Shown here in pieces: positions 1 to 10,255 of a stretch of 64,000 nucleotides of DNA. A program made the position numbers and the translations under genes. The stretch comes from Vitellaria paradoxa (Eukaryota; Streptophyta; Magnoliopsida; Ericales; Sapotaceae), in NCBI GenBank assembly GCA_019916065.1, contig CM034244.1, positions 30,317,433-30,381,432 on the forward strand, written 5' to 3'. The notes under the pieces were generated by a model. It had not been told where the DNA came from and ran no database searches. It was given only the letters and a program-made list of their open reading frames with translations. Each line of letters opens with the position of its first letter. The stretch's first letter is position 1.

Positions 1-1218
1 CTCAGCTAGCTGGAACCATCCTATATATTCTAATATTCCAGTTGGCATTTTTTGACCTTTTTTTTTTGGGGGGGGGGGGTCTATATTTCATTCAAGCAAG
101 CTGCAATATTTTTAGGCATTTCAAAAATAAATGTAGCAGTGCCGTTATGCCATGAGTTCCAAACGGTAGAGCTTTAGATGGTGTAGAGTCCCAATGCACT
201 GCTTGAAGGGAATCTTTCCCATTTCCTTTTCTCTCACTTATTAGTGGGGTGGTTCCCTGTTGTTATTCTTCTTTTGTTGATGTGGTTGTGGATAATTGGT
301 ATGTGATTGTCGATATATAGTTTGTCTTCTGTGTACTGGCCTTTGTAGGAGCTTTTTTCTTTTCAATAAATAATAGACTAAAATTGGCTGCATGTGTATT
401 ATGAATATTTCATATTGTTTGTCCTTGTACGAGAAATACAGATAACGCTTCCAGAACTTTCTATGTTAGAGCTTGTTATAGCACATACTGTGGACCAATT
501 TAGCTGTGCAATCTGATGCACACCTTTGAGGTGGTGAAAAATCACCTGCCACCTATATTCCCAGGGAATTGTCTAGCCAATTATGAGTTTTGGATTATAT
601 CCTTAAGTCTTTAACACCACCACCCTTCCCCCCCCACCGGGCGTGGCGGGCGGCCCAAAAAAAAAAAAAGGAAGAAGAAATGAACAGAACAAAAGAGGAA
701 AGGTTTTATCTTTTTGGTGGGCGCAAATAAAGTGCATTAGGATGTTTATTCTTCCAGATGATACCTTCAATATCACTGGCCTCTTCACTCACCAAGCCAT
801 CATTGACCGTGTTTAGAATTCATGTTGGATTCTCGCCCCTCTGGTGAACTTTGGGATATCTTTACCCTCCTCCCCCCCCCCCAAAAAAAAAAAGCTACTT
901 GTTAAGTCCTTTTGTAATGATTGCAGTTCTTTTTTTGATGCCTGTCTCGCTATAGTGGATTTTCCCTTTTTCCCCCCCTCAAATTAGTTTCTCATGTTAC
1001 AGTTGAGGTATTCCTATGCTCTTGTTGCTATTTTGTTTTGTCCCCCCCTTTGATGACTAACAATTCTTTTTCCTTTATTTCTTTCTGTTTTTGGTATTTT
1101 TGTATGACACACCTGGAGTCATCCACTGCTGCTGAGTGCATTCATGTTTCGATTGCTTTTATGATTCATCTGTCGTGACGAGGTGTAGAATAATACTTTT
1201 TAGCTTTGGTCCATGCAG
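1..1218 (+). other. Intron (5' part) of the OTU deubiquitinase gene, no exon seen
   Basis: No open segment here matches the upstream part of an OTU protein, such as the catalytic Asp-Gly-Asn-Cys region, so I read the whole stretch as intron lying before the first visible exon at 1219. It ends in a normal acceptor (ccatgcag). It contains runs of C followed by runs of A, or the reverse complement, near 60-80, 630-672 and 866-893. The short open frames here are low-complexity and not convincing. This is inference from lack of coding signal; an unrecognised short exon cannot be excluded. Confidence 0.6.
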
Positions 1219-4200
1219 GAGCAGGAGAGAGACCACTTTTCTCAGTTTATAACAGAAGGGTTCACGTCTTACTGCAAAAGAAAGAGAAGGGACAAGGTAT
1301 GCATTATAAGTATGTTGCTTGCTTGTTCCTTCGAACACCTCCAAATTGCTGATACAAATCTAATCTTTCGCATGATTTTTTTCCCCATGTTTTGCGTGTA
1401 ACCACCAGTTCTCTTAGAAGAAGAAAAATGACAGCTTTTTGTATAGCTAATTCTAATGAATGAGCCTCTTTGAAACTTACTATAGTAGTAGTTGTTAAGC
1501 CCGAACTTTGAAGGCAATAATGGACTGATATCATGGGGTTAACTATTGCAAGAATTAAAATGCAATGCATTAGTTTTGTATAGACTTTATTGATTTTACT
1601 AGCTAGTGCTATTTGGCATTAGTTTTAGTATATGAGTAGTTTAGTGTCTTTGCTTAGTTGTGGGTCTTATTTTTAATCCTCGATTGGGACTGTTGGACAG
1701 TTGAAGTTTATAAATTGAAGGAGGTTGGAAATTATCTACGAAGAACAGACTTTGTGTTAGACACGTATTTGGACACAAATACTTGTTGGACGCACGTTTT
1801 GGGCACAACATTTGGGGAATATATAGCAGCAGACATGCTGTGTCATTGCCCAATATTTGTTATATATATACATATTCCAATATGATTAGGACAGTGGGGA
1901 ATGAGCAATGAAACCCTTAAAAACTGAAATTCTCAATTTTTTTGTAACTTCTTTATATATTGAAATATGTTTAATAGTGTTGGAATATTTCCCACATTGA
2001 TAAAATTAAATCTCTTATAGGATCCCAAAGGGGCCTCTTCACTCCTTGCTAATTGCACTTCAAGTCGGATGCATAGTATCATAGCTAGGTTTAGGCAGAC
2101 TTGTCCTGAATCTCTTGATTGTGCACTTTACTTAATGCACTGTTTTGGCTATCGACATGTGAGTTGGGGTTGCATGTGAGATTGTGTGTTAGAATATATC
2201 CCCTATTTATAAAATCAAGCCTCCCAAAGTAGCATCAAATCCTAAGGGGACTCTCCACACCTTGTCAATCGGTCTTGAGTAGGATGCAAATAGATAGAAA
2301 TGTTGATTTATTATTCTTGTTGAAATATATAAAAGTTATATTTTTTTTTGCTGTATTCGATAAAATTTTCAAATCAAACTTGAACAACCTACCATTCGGC
2401 ATGATTACAGCCCTAGATGTAGCAACAGATTAGGGGCTTGTTTGGTCTTAACTTCTATAGATTGAAAATCCTTCGGCATAAAGGACTTCACCAACAGAAA
2501 CATGGGGGAAAAATGACATTTGGTTTAAAAACTTAGTAATGAGAAAATAATAATTAATAATGTGGTGATTGGCTCAGGTGGTTGAGCTTTCTTGTTACCC
2601 ACTCACGGCCCGGGTTCAAACCCGGGCTCCCCCTTCCCCCCGCTTAACTATAAAAAAAAAAATTTAACAATGTATAATAAAAAAATAAAATAAATGTATA
2701 TTAGATGGATATGGGTTGATTTGAAAATATATATATAGGTACAAGGATAAGAAAGGTGAAAAAAAATTATGGTAAATTGCAGTTTGCGTTTTTCACTTTA
2801 TCCAAATCTTATTGGTTCCTCTACCTTAAATTGTAACAATTAACGATTTACACTTGTGGTCAAGCTTTAGTTTGGCCCTTCCATTTGCAATCGTTAAGTA
2901 GACTTGACGGAAGAATGCTATATGTTGGTCATACAATGATGGACACATGGCAAATGTGTGTATATATATATATATTGGGTTAATGAATTTGACAAGGGGC
3001 TAAATTGAAAATTTTGATTATATGTGTTGGGAGTTGACTGATACAATTGAAAATAGAGGGATCATTGTCTCCTAGGAAGTGATTTGAGAAGTTAACCTGG
3101 GTAGTTTCCCAAGGGGAGACTTTCATAAGATTGACTTCATGCGGAAATTCTTCCACAATAGTTCACCAAACGTTTCAAAATTACCGGTAGTAGTAAGAAA
3201 TGCAAGCAGGGGCTTGTGTCTATAGAGACAGAAAACAAGCGTGCACCAGAAGGTGTTTAGTTTGGACTAAGGATTAGCTAAACCACATAGCTGTTGAGTA
3301 AAGAAGGCAATCTGTAGAGATTTATCAAAGCATCAATTAACATAATTGCTGACGTGAGGTATCTAAATCAGATTAAAATTATATCATCACTTTTTTATTT
3401 TTTTTTCCTTTCCTGTATTCTATTGATCATAAAATCCAAACAAGATGTCCCCATCTTTAACAATGCATCAATCTTCTAATTAGTTTGTTTTTGGGAGCAT
3501 GTTTCCCTTTCATTTTATGTTCATATTGCATTTTCTTCTGGGTGGCAGGTCTATGGGAACAATGTGGAGATCCAAGCATTGGCTGAAATGTATAACAGGC
3601 CTATTCACATATATTCGTATACAACAGGTGTTAATCTATTTACAGATGATTTCTTTTTTCTTTCTGGGTAAATAAAGTTATTTTAATCAGTGAAAGAAAA
3701 ATATATATTTTTTTTGGTAATTATGAAAGAAAAATATTTGGCATTAGGTTACAGATGATTCTGGCATCCATTTTGAAATATTGTTGCTTTCATTATAAAA
3801 CCTCTCTCATTGCAAATTGTGTGAATGCAGAACCAATCAACATATTCCATGGAAGCTATAATACTGACATGCCTCCCATACGACTGAGTTATCATCACAG
3901 TAATCATTACAATTCGCTTGTTGACCCACGGCGATTGACAATTGGTGCAGGGCTTGGACTTGGTTGTCTGCGGGGGGTGAGTTGGTGATGCCTGTACTGT
4001 TTTGTTGTGTCTATGTGATAACTGTATTTTCAGAGTAAATGAAATATTAAAAAGTTTATCTGAAGTAAACAGAATGTGGGGAGGGAAAGGGAAGTGTTTT
4101 TTTTTGGGAGGGGGGGTCAGAGAAAGTAGTTTGTTTCTTATAGTTTTAGTTCTTTTTCCTTTTGTCCCCCCCCCCCCCCCCCAAAAAAAAAAATTGAGAA

Positions 4201-6283
4201 TTGAGATGATTCATTTGCACAATGAACAATATAGTTTTAGCATGAGGCCAAACGGGCAAATGTAACTAGAAAAACCTTTTATCAATAGAGGTGTTTGAGT
4301 CTTGTTGGTGGACAGGAGGAAATCATGAAATTAAACAATACACATTTTCCTTTTCATTTTTGTGTAATTTCTTGACAAAGGACGTGGTATAATAAACAGA
4401 CAACAGCGAAAATTGATCCATACAGCTAGTCCCATGGATTTGTGAACCATCTGAATGTCAGGACAGTGGGTAGTGTTTGATTTGCTAACGGCTGTTAGTT
4501 GGAACAGTATTGTAGGTTCATTGTTTTCATTCATTCCCATCCTCCATGCCTGATGGCTGACTTATGACAGTATGTTTGTGCTCTGTGCTACAGAGAACTG
4601 TTGATAGAGATCAAGTGAAGGCTGCTATCAAAGCTCAACAAGACCAACAGATTGATAATGTAAGTATGATAATATGTAATAGGGCGTATGGTAAAAAATT
4701 CATTACTTACAATAAGGCACTGTTTCATGAATGGAGGTAGAGGTGTCATGTGTGGCCATGCGTCCTAGTGCTAGATTCATCGAATTCTTATGTCAATGCA
4801 TCCAGGGACATTGCAAAATATTTATATTTGTAATATACTGTTTTTGAGTGTGAGTCTTGGTGCAACAATAAGGTTGCTCTTTTGCGCCCTGAAAATTGTG
4901 GGCTCAATAATTGGGAACAGTCCCTCCTTTTTCGGGGGTAAGACTAAGACCATTGTCTTTCCCAGACACCACATAAACAGGAGTCTTGTGAACTTTGCTG
5001 CCCTTTTTTTTACTGTGCTGCTTTCATTTTGTAGGATAATAAAATGGCTTTTACAAGGTTCCGTAAAACATAATATGGTTGTTTTATGCACATTTATATG
5101 GTAAATTAGTAAGCATTTTTACCTAATGTTAATGTTAAGTGTTTGAAATAGGTATTTTATACATTTAGAAGAATTTATGTAACCTAGTAAAAATGATTGT
5201 AATACATTATTGCTTTCAAATTTCCACTGAAAGGCAATCTTAGCACAAGGTAGGTTTTACTAAGAATTTATGTAACCTAGTAAAAGATGATGGTAATACA
5301 TTATTTCTTTCAAATTTCCAATGACAGGCACTCCTAGCACAAGGAAGATTTTACTCAGATCTTGAGCTCACAGAAAAAGAAATTGAACGCATGGTGATGG
5401 AAGCGTCTCGGGCTGAGTATCTTGCTGGTGACCCATTCAAGCAGCAAATTAGTTGGCAAGAATCTTCTACTTCTGGCGCTGAGCCATCGTCATCTGGAGC
5501 CAGTGAGTTTCCTTTGTTTATGTAAATTTCACAATTACAGGGACGTTTGGAGTGCAAAATCTCTCTTAATTTTTTCCAAAAATCTTCAATTTTTACCAAT
5601 TTTCTCAACATAAAAAATCTCAAAATTTTTCCCACTTTCTCTAACTTTTATCAACTTTCTCCAACTTTTTTCCAAAATCTCCCTCTTTTACTAATTTTCT
5701 CCACACCAACAATCTCAATTTTTTTCCAACTTACTCTAACTTTTGCCAAAAATTTTCAATTTTTACCAACTTTCTCCAACTTTTACCAAAAACTTTCAAA
5801 TTGCCAAATTTCTTCAACTTTTATCAATTTTTTTCACTTTTCAAGTAACACACCAAACACCCAACAATCCAAAATTTATCCACTTTTTTTTTTTTTTTTT
5901 TTCGGGCCAAAAAACACCACCTACATCCTCAAATAACTTGGATGATTTTCAATTCCTGCCAGTCCAAATTGATTGCTTTGAAGTTTTTCTTAATTCGTCA
6001 CTGGAATTGGTTCTACAATTCGATTGTAGCACTAGAATTTCGGGCTGCTAATAGTTTAATTTCAAACAACGAAACAGGGCCTTCAGGAAGTGAAGCCAAG
6101 GGGGATGGTGCTTTGGCGGATACTGTCCTTAGCAGAAGCATGGAGATCGTACTTTCAATGGGTTTCAGCTACCTGCAGGTGGTTGAAGCTTACAGCATAT
6201 TCGGAGATGATGTCGACTCTATGGTCTGTTACCTGCTGGAGACGGACAATGGCAGCAGAAGGAAGGGCAAGGCAACTGAATGA
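1219..6283 (+). CDS. OTLD1: OTU-domain deubiquitinase, OTLD1-like (5'-partial, six exons)
   Basis: Exons are 1219-1296, 3549-3627, 3831-3976, 4594-4659, 5328-5502 and 6078-6283, all with GT-AG borders and compatible phases, giving 249 residues and a TGA stop. The product starts at EQERDHFSQFITEGF, continues through VYGNNVEIQAL and NRPIHIYSY, then the catalytic-His region LSYHHSNHYNSLVDP, a charged helix (VKAAIKAQQ, YSDLELTEKEIER), and ends with UBA-like helices (MEIVLSMGFSYLQVVEAYSI) and RRKGKATE. This order matches the C-terminal half of Arabidopsis OTLD1 (At2g27350), an OTU cysteine protease reported to act on histone H2B ubiquitin with a histone demethylase; that role is family knowledge. 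The catalytic Cys lies upstream of the window. Codon 6 of the last exon onward is well conserved, so the gene looks functional. Exon 5 has a duplicated decoy start (see 5169-5355) and intron 5 holds a TIR element. Confidence 0.93.
2561..2662 (+). repeat. tRNA-like SINE in the OTLD1 intron
   Basis: A Pol III-type A box (tggctcaggtggt, 2570-2582) is followed by a perfect B box core (ggttcaaaccc, 2613-2623) inside a short GC palindrome. A C-rich stretch and an A run (from 2652) follow. The spacing suits a tRNA-derived SINE. It is not a tRNA gene, since no cloverleaf can be drawn. The 3' limit is uncertain. Confidence 0.6.
5169..5355 (+). repeat. 93/94-bp tandem duplication over an intron-exon border
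   Basis: Copy 1 is about 5169-5261 and copy 2 about 5262-5355. Both run from the AT-rich intron end (gaatttatgtaacctag) through an acceptor into the first bases of OTLD1 exon 5. Copy 2 holds the used acceptor (tgacag before 5328). Copy 1 retains an AG (before 5234) and coding similarity (reads AILAQGRFY against ALLAQGRFY) but then runs straight into TAA, and also carries a donor-like caaggtaggt. If spliced, copy 1 would truncate the protein before the UBA-like region. Confidence 0.85.
5540..5862. mobile_element. Small TIR element (MITE) in the last OTLD1 intron
   Basis: The left end gggacgtttggagtgc is imperfectly inverted at the right end (caccaaacaccc, ending 5862). The interior is pyrimidine-rich and built of degenerate repeats of a short motif resembling ctccaacttttaccaaa. 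Size (about 320 bp), the GTTTGG-type ends and lack of coding fit a non-autonomous DNA transposon. No exact target-site duplication was found, so the ends are approximate. Confidence 0.5.
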
Positions 6284-6440
6284 GCAAAAGCATGGTCGAG
6301 GGACAATGATGTTGATCGTGCATTAGCTATGCTTTTGGAGAATTAAATATGACTTTGGGTAAGTAAATTATGAACCTATGGAAGAGGACAATGCTTTTGG
6401 AACTGGAGAGTTGTGGTACTTCATTTGAATTTTAATAAAT
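6284..6440 (+). other. Probable 3' UTR of the OTLD1-like gene
   Basis: The sequence directly after the TGA at 6281-6283 contains taataaat near 6433, a plausible plant poly(A) signal, followed by an (AT)n tract. The 3' end is not defined by sequence alone. Confidence 0.4.
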
Positions 6441-6538
6441 ATGAACATATATATATATATATATATATGTTAATGTCTAGAGACTGCATATTATTGAATT
6501 AGGTAAGACTACCAAATCCCCTTGAGTAATTTGATTAT

Positions 6539-6676
6539 GGGTGCGTCTAGTTTGCTAAAAATTAGTGAAAAATTTTAAAAATTTTTAAAAGTTATTTACT
6601 TTTTAACTCATTACACGAATTACGAACTCACAATTTATCTTACTTTATCTCACTTTTTGTTACTCCAAACCCACCC
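6539..6676. mobile_element. Tourist-like MITE, family A, copy 1
   Basis: The ends gggtgcgtctagtttgc and ctccaaacccaccc form imperfect TIRs. The element is flanked by the 3-bp duplication tat (6536-6538 and 6677-6679), as expected for PIF/Harbinger-type insertion. The right half (acgaattacgaactca, tctcactttttgt) matches the element at 50372-50519, so both belong to one family. Length is 138 bp and nothing is encoded. Confidence 0.75.
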
Positions 6677-7182
6677 TATATGTGGTGGGTTTAGTCATTC
6701 AAAATGCGGCAATTTTAATGTCTCGTGTGCCCTTGAGCTTTATCCAAGGTTGAATTTGAGATGGTCTATTTCTCTACCAAGTGTTTGTGAAAAAATGCTA
6801 TTGTTTAGGCCATGTTTGGTAATGTTTATATTTATTATTTCTTTTATGTTTATAGATTTAAAAAAAATTAGCAATAAAAACTGTGCTTGTTAAACATGTT
6901 TTTATTTATTTTTTATTTTTTGTTTCCAATAAAATGAAAACTTAAATAGAAATATGTAAAAGCAAAAAAGAAAGTGTGTTCATATTTTAATAGATATGAA
7001 AATATATGTTAGTTAATGTTTATAGACTGCATATTGTTGAATTAGGTGAAGCTACCACCAAGTCTCCTCAAGCAATTTGATTATATTGTGGGTTTAGTCA
7101 TTCAAAAGGCAGCAATTTTAATTTCTCGTTTGCCCTTGAGCTTTATCCGAGGTCGAATTTGAGATGGCCTATGTCTGTATAG

Positions 7183-7480
7183 TGGTGCGTTGGAAGCGAA
7201 AAAGAGAGATTTTTTTTTTTTTTTTTTTTTTTTGCGGTGTTTGGCAGCACCTCAAAAGTTACTAAAATTTCGTGAAAAAATCTCAACTTTTTTACTAAAT
7301 GATCAAAAAGTCTTAAAATTTTTTTTCTAACTTTTAACTTGACAATTAAAAGTTACCAACTGTTATTCAAAATTTTATCAAATGCTAAAAAATTGTTAAA
7401 AGTTTTAAAAAGTAATACTTGGTAACTTTTGTCAAAGAAAGTTGTTAAAAATCTTAAAAATTTCACTTTCAAACGCATTC
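7183..7480. mobile_element. MITE inside copy 2 of the duplication
   Basis: The left end tggtgcgttggaagcgaaaa pairs with the right end ttcactttcaaacgcattc as inverted repeats. The interior is a T run plus AT-rich sequence with repeated aaaagttac motifs. Comparison with copy 1 of the surrounding duplication shows the site without the insert. Only TA/TAG-like bases are duplicated, so the exact ends are uncertain by a few bases. Confidence 0.65.
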
Positions 7481-7653
7481 TAAATTTCTGTGAAAAAAAT
7501 TGTATTGTTTAATGTTGAAGTTAAGGTGGTCACCTAATGGGTGCTATTTTAAGGTTTCAATATCAATTCGGGTGGCAAATTGTACTTTGTTCCGTTTGGG
7601 ATTATTTCAGTTCGAATGTTAATTTTTTTTTGGGGTAGTTAATCTTTTCTTGT

Positions 7654-10209
7654 GGGGTTTTTACCTTAATATATATATTAATTATACAATACATTTAAAT
7701 ACACTTGCGTGGAACTATTTATAAAACTGGGTTAGTTGTCACTGATTTTAATGACACCCCTTGAATGTCGCTAGTCACACTGACAACACTGTGTCGTCGT
7801 TACTACTAATGACATCCAAGGGGTGTCGTCAGAGCCAATGACGATATCTTGCGTGTATATATATCGACAGCTCCAGTCTCGTACAGAAGAGCTTCTCCCT
7901 CCTTTCTCTCCCCCTCCCCCTCCCCCTCCAACGATCGACTGTTCCAGGCTGCTCTAGTTACTCTAGGCTACTCATATCCTATCATTTCCATCTCCAATGG
8001 CTAAAAATGTAACTTCTTTGTTCACCTAGACTGTATATATATATGTTTACACTATCGATTGATTTACTGCACTTGTCAATCTTTTGGGTCTTTGAGTACT
8101 CGATTTTGGATGCTTTGAGTGCTTGATTTTGAATGCTTCAAGTGCTTGGTTTGGATTATATGATTTGAAGAAGATGAGTCTTGGATATTGACGCTCTTTG
8201 TGTTTGACATTAGTTCATTGCATTTTGTGTTTGATATTAATGCTCTTCCTTCGGCTGAAATCTAAAATTAGTCTGAGTTTCGTTTGAAATTTTATTTTAA
8301 ATGAGTTAATCTGTATTTTCAATGTGTATTGGTTTGAATTTGTATTTTGAATGTGTATTGACCTGTAAATTAGTGTAAATTATGTTAAAATTAGATTCGA
8401 TTTGAAACTACGTTAGAACAAAAATATGTAAAACATTTTACCTTATTTTGTAAATTTGTGGTAAATTTGTGTTTGATCTCTAAATTTAGTACAAATTATG
8501 TTAGTGCAAATTAAGTCAATTTAAATTTATACTTAGATAATTTAAGTTAATTTAAAATTTAAATTAATTTAAATTCAATTTTGAATTATATAGATTTAAA
8601 TTAATTTAGTTTTATACTTAGTTAATTTAAATTTAGTTCATACCAAAATTTAAGTTAATTTAATTTTATACTTAGTTAATTTAAATTCAATTTATACTAA
8701 AATTTGAGTTAATTTAATTTTATACTTAGCTAATTGAAGTTAATTTAAAATTTCAAGTGATTTAAATTCAATTTTGATTGATATAGATTTTAAGTTAATT
8801 TAATTTTATACTTAGCTAATTTAAATTCATTTTATATTAAAATTTAAGTTAATTTAAATTTATATTTAGTTAATTTAAGTTAATTTAAAATTTCAGTTAA
8901 TTTAATTTCAATTTGCTTGATATAGATTTTAAGTTAATTTAATTTTATACTTACCTAATTTTAAGTTAATCCACAGACCCAGCCTCTACCTCAAGTCGCA
9001 TACACGAGATACACATGCCATCATTAGCACAGAGTGCCGAGCAGCGGAGCAACGAGACACATGAACCTGTTTCAGATTCCAGTGTCGAGCTGTAGACCCC
9101 ATTGTCAGCTATAGAGGCATGCGTTTCACTCTTAGCAAATATGGATGACTTCTGGTCTAAGATTTTACACATAGAGCTATTCTCTACATCCCCAGCATCT
9201 AGATCACCTGCAGTTGCATTTGATACACAGTAGTCGATGATGGCCCCTAGGCACCAGTTAAAGCCTATACACGACGACCTAGAGCACGAGGGACAAACAC
9301 TCCATCATTGACAGCAGGAGTAGACGAGTGCATTCCTATGGTGTTACTTACGCATGAGTTCTCCACAGCAGGAGCGGACAAGCTACACGTATATGAGCCA
9401 TCGGCGAGAGAGGCATGTGCGGAAGATGCACCAGTGGGAGCAACAATGGAGGTATGTTTTCAGGATGCACCGGCTGGGAAGTCACGTGTGGAGGAGGCAC
9501 CAGCGGCCATAGCTAACGATGTACCTCTGCACCTGCACCGACCACGCAATATAGTTAAGAGGCCTCGTTGTGACACGGAGTGATCCACTATATTTCTTTT
9601 TTCTTTCTTACTATTCTTACTTTTTTCATTTGGAATATGAACACAAAAATATGTTTCGTATGGGTTTAAACTTAAGTGATGGTTTATACTGGATGTGTAA
9701 TTGTTTGGACATTATTTTGATTTAGTTTAATCATGTTTTACTTTATTCTTTAATTTAGAAGTTAGCAAATATTTAACTTGCATTATTTTGATTACTAGTT
9801 AATTGTTTTTAATTATTTATACTTAGATTTTTTTAAATTGTTTTTGAGGCAACAGGGTTGTTGTGTTGTTGTTTTGGAGGTTGGTTTAGAATTAGAAGCA
9901 TGTGGTGTTTGAAATTGGGGAAAAAGAGCATGTTATTAGTTGAGGGGATGCAGCAACCATGGGTGTCGTCACTAGCCCCAACGACACCCATTTGGATATT
10001 GTCAATGACAGTTGAGGGGGTGCAACAACCAAATGTGTCATCATGATGTCCCAACGACACCCATTTGGATGTTGTCAACATCCAAATGGGTGTCATTGGG
10101 GCCAGTGACGACACCCAACTCAATTTTGCAAATAGTTTCATATGAGCATATTTAGGTATATTATATAATTAATATATATATATATATATATATATTAAGG
10201 TAAAAAAAC
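7654..10209. mobile_element. Mutator-like (MULE) DNA transposon with long TIRs
   Basis: The first about 130 bp (ggggtttttaccttaat, tattaattata, aactatttataaaactggg, tgacaccc) recur as an inverted copy at the right end (gggtgtcattggggcc, ttgcaaatagtttcat, aaggtaaaaaaac). The element is flanked by identical 11-bp direct repeats (tcttttcttgt at 7643-7653 and 10210-10220). Long TIRs with a duplication near 9 bp point to the MULE superfamily; the extra 2 bp may be chance. The interior has a leader-like pyrimidine-rich tract (7880-7930), an AT-rich zone of short repeats based on ttaatttaa (8470-8970) and a GC-richer block (8970-9590). No transposase is recognisable, so it looks non-autonomous. Confidence 0.8.
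8970..9583 (+). pseudogene. GC-richer coding-like block inside the MULE (unidentified)
   Basis: This block is compositionally distinct from the AT-rich DNA on both sides. The longest open frame (9308-9583, 91 residues) reads as an acidic, Ala/Pro-rich tail ending HRPRNIVKRPRCDTE, a basic ending seen in many plant transposon-encoded proteins. Upstream frames are broken by stops. It may be the remnant of a protein carried by the element or a captured host-gene fragment. I do not recognise the family. Confidence 0.35.
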
Positions 10210-10255
10210 TCTTTTCTTGTTAAATGTTTATTAACCTTTAGCTTAGCCAAAAAGC

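Larger units (their letters stand above)
6430..7520. repeat. Diverged segmental duplication carrying different MITEs
   Basis: Copy 1 (about 6430-6805) and copy 2 (about 6970-7515) share several blocks in the same order: gactgcatatt..gaattagg, ggtttagtcattcaaaa, gcccttgagctttatcc, aatttgagatgg and a final tgtgaaaaaa..attgttta. Copy 1 is interrupted by the TIR element at 6539-6676 where copy 2 is uninterrupted; copy 2 is interrupted by the element at 7183-7480 where copy 1 is uninterrupted. Confidence 0.75.

Noticed and set aside
603..788. Open frame on the minus strand in the first intron
   Set aside because: Composed of runs of Phe, Pro and Gly from homopolymer tracts; no motif, and it overlaps intron sequence of a well-supported gene.
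2570..2623. Candidate tRNA gene
   Set aside because: A and B boxes are good, but acceptor and anticodon stems cannot be formed; SINE is the better reading.
4790..5104. 104-residue open frame on the + strand (and an antisense frame of 89 residues)
   Set aside because: Lies wholly in an OTLD1 intron, has random-looking composition, and opposite frames are open equally.
5547..6051. Phe/Thr/Pro-rich open frames of 100-130 residues
   Set aside because: They arise from the pyrimidine-rich repeats inside a MITE and from a T run; not coding.
9833..10141. Open frame of 102 residues on the minus strand
   Set aside because: It is a translation of the repeated gacacccatttggat units of the MULE right TIR, not a gene.
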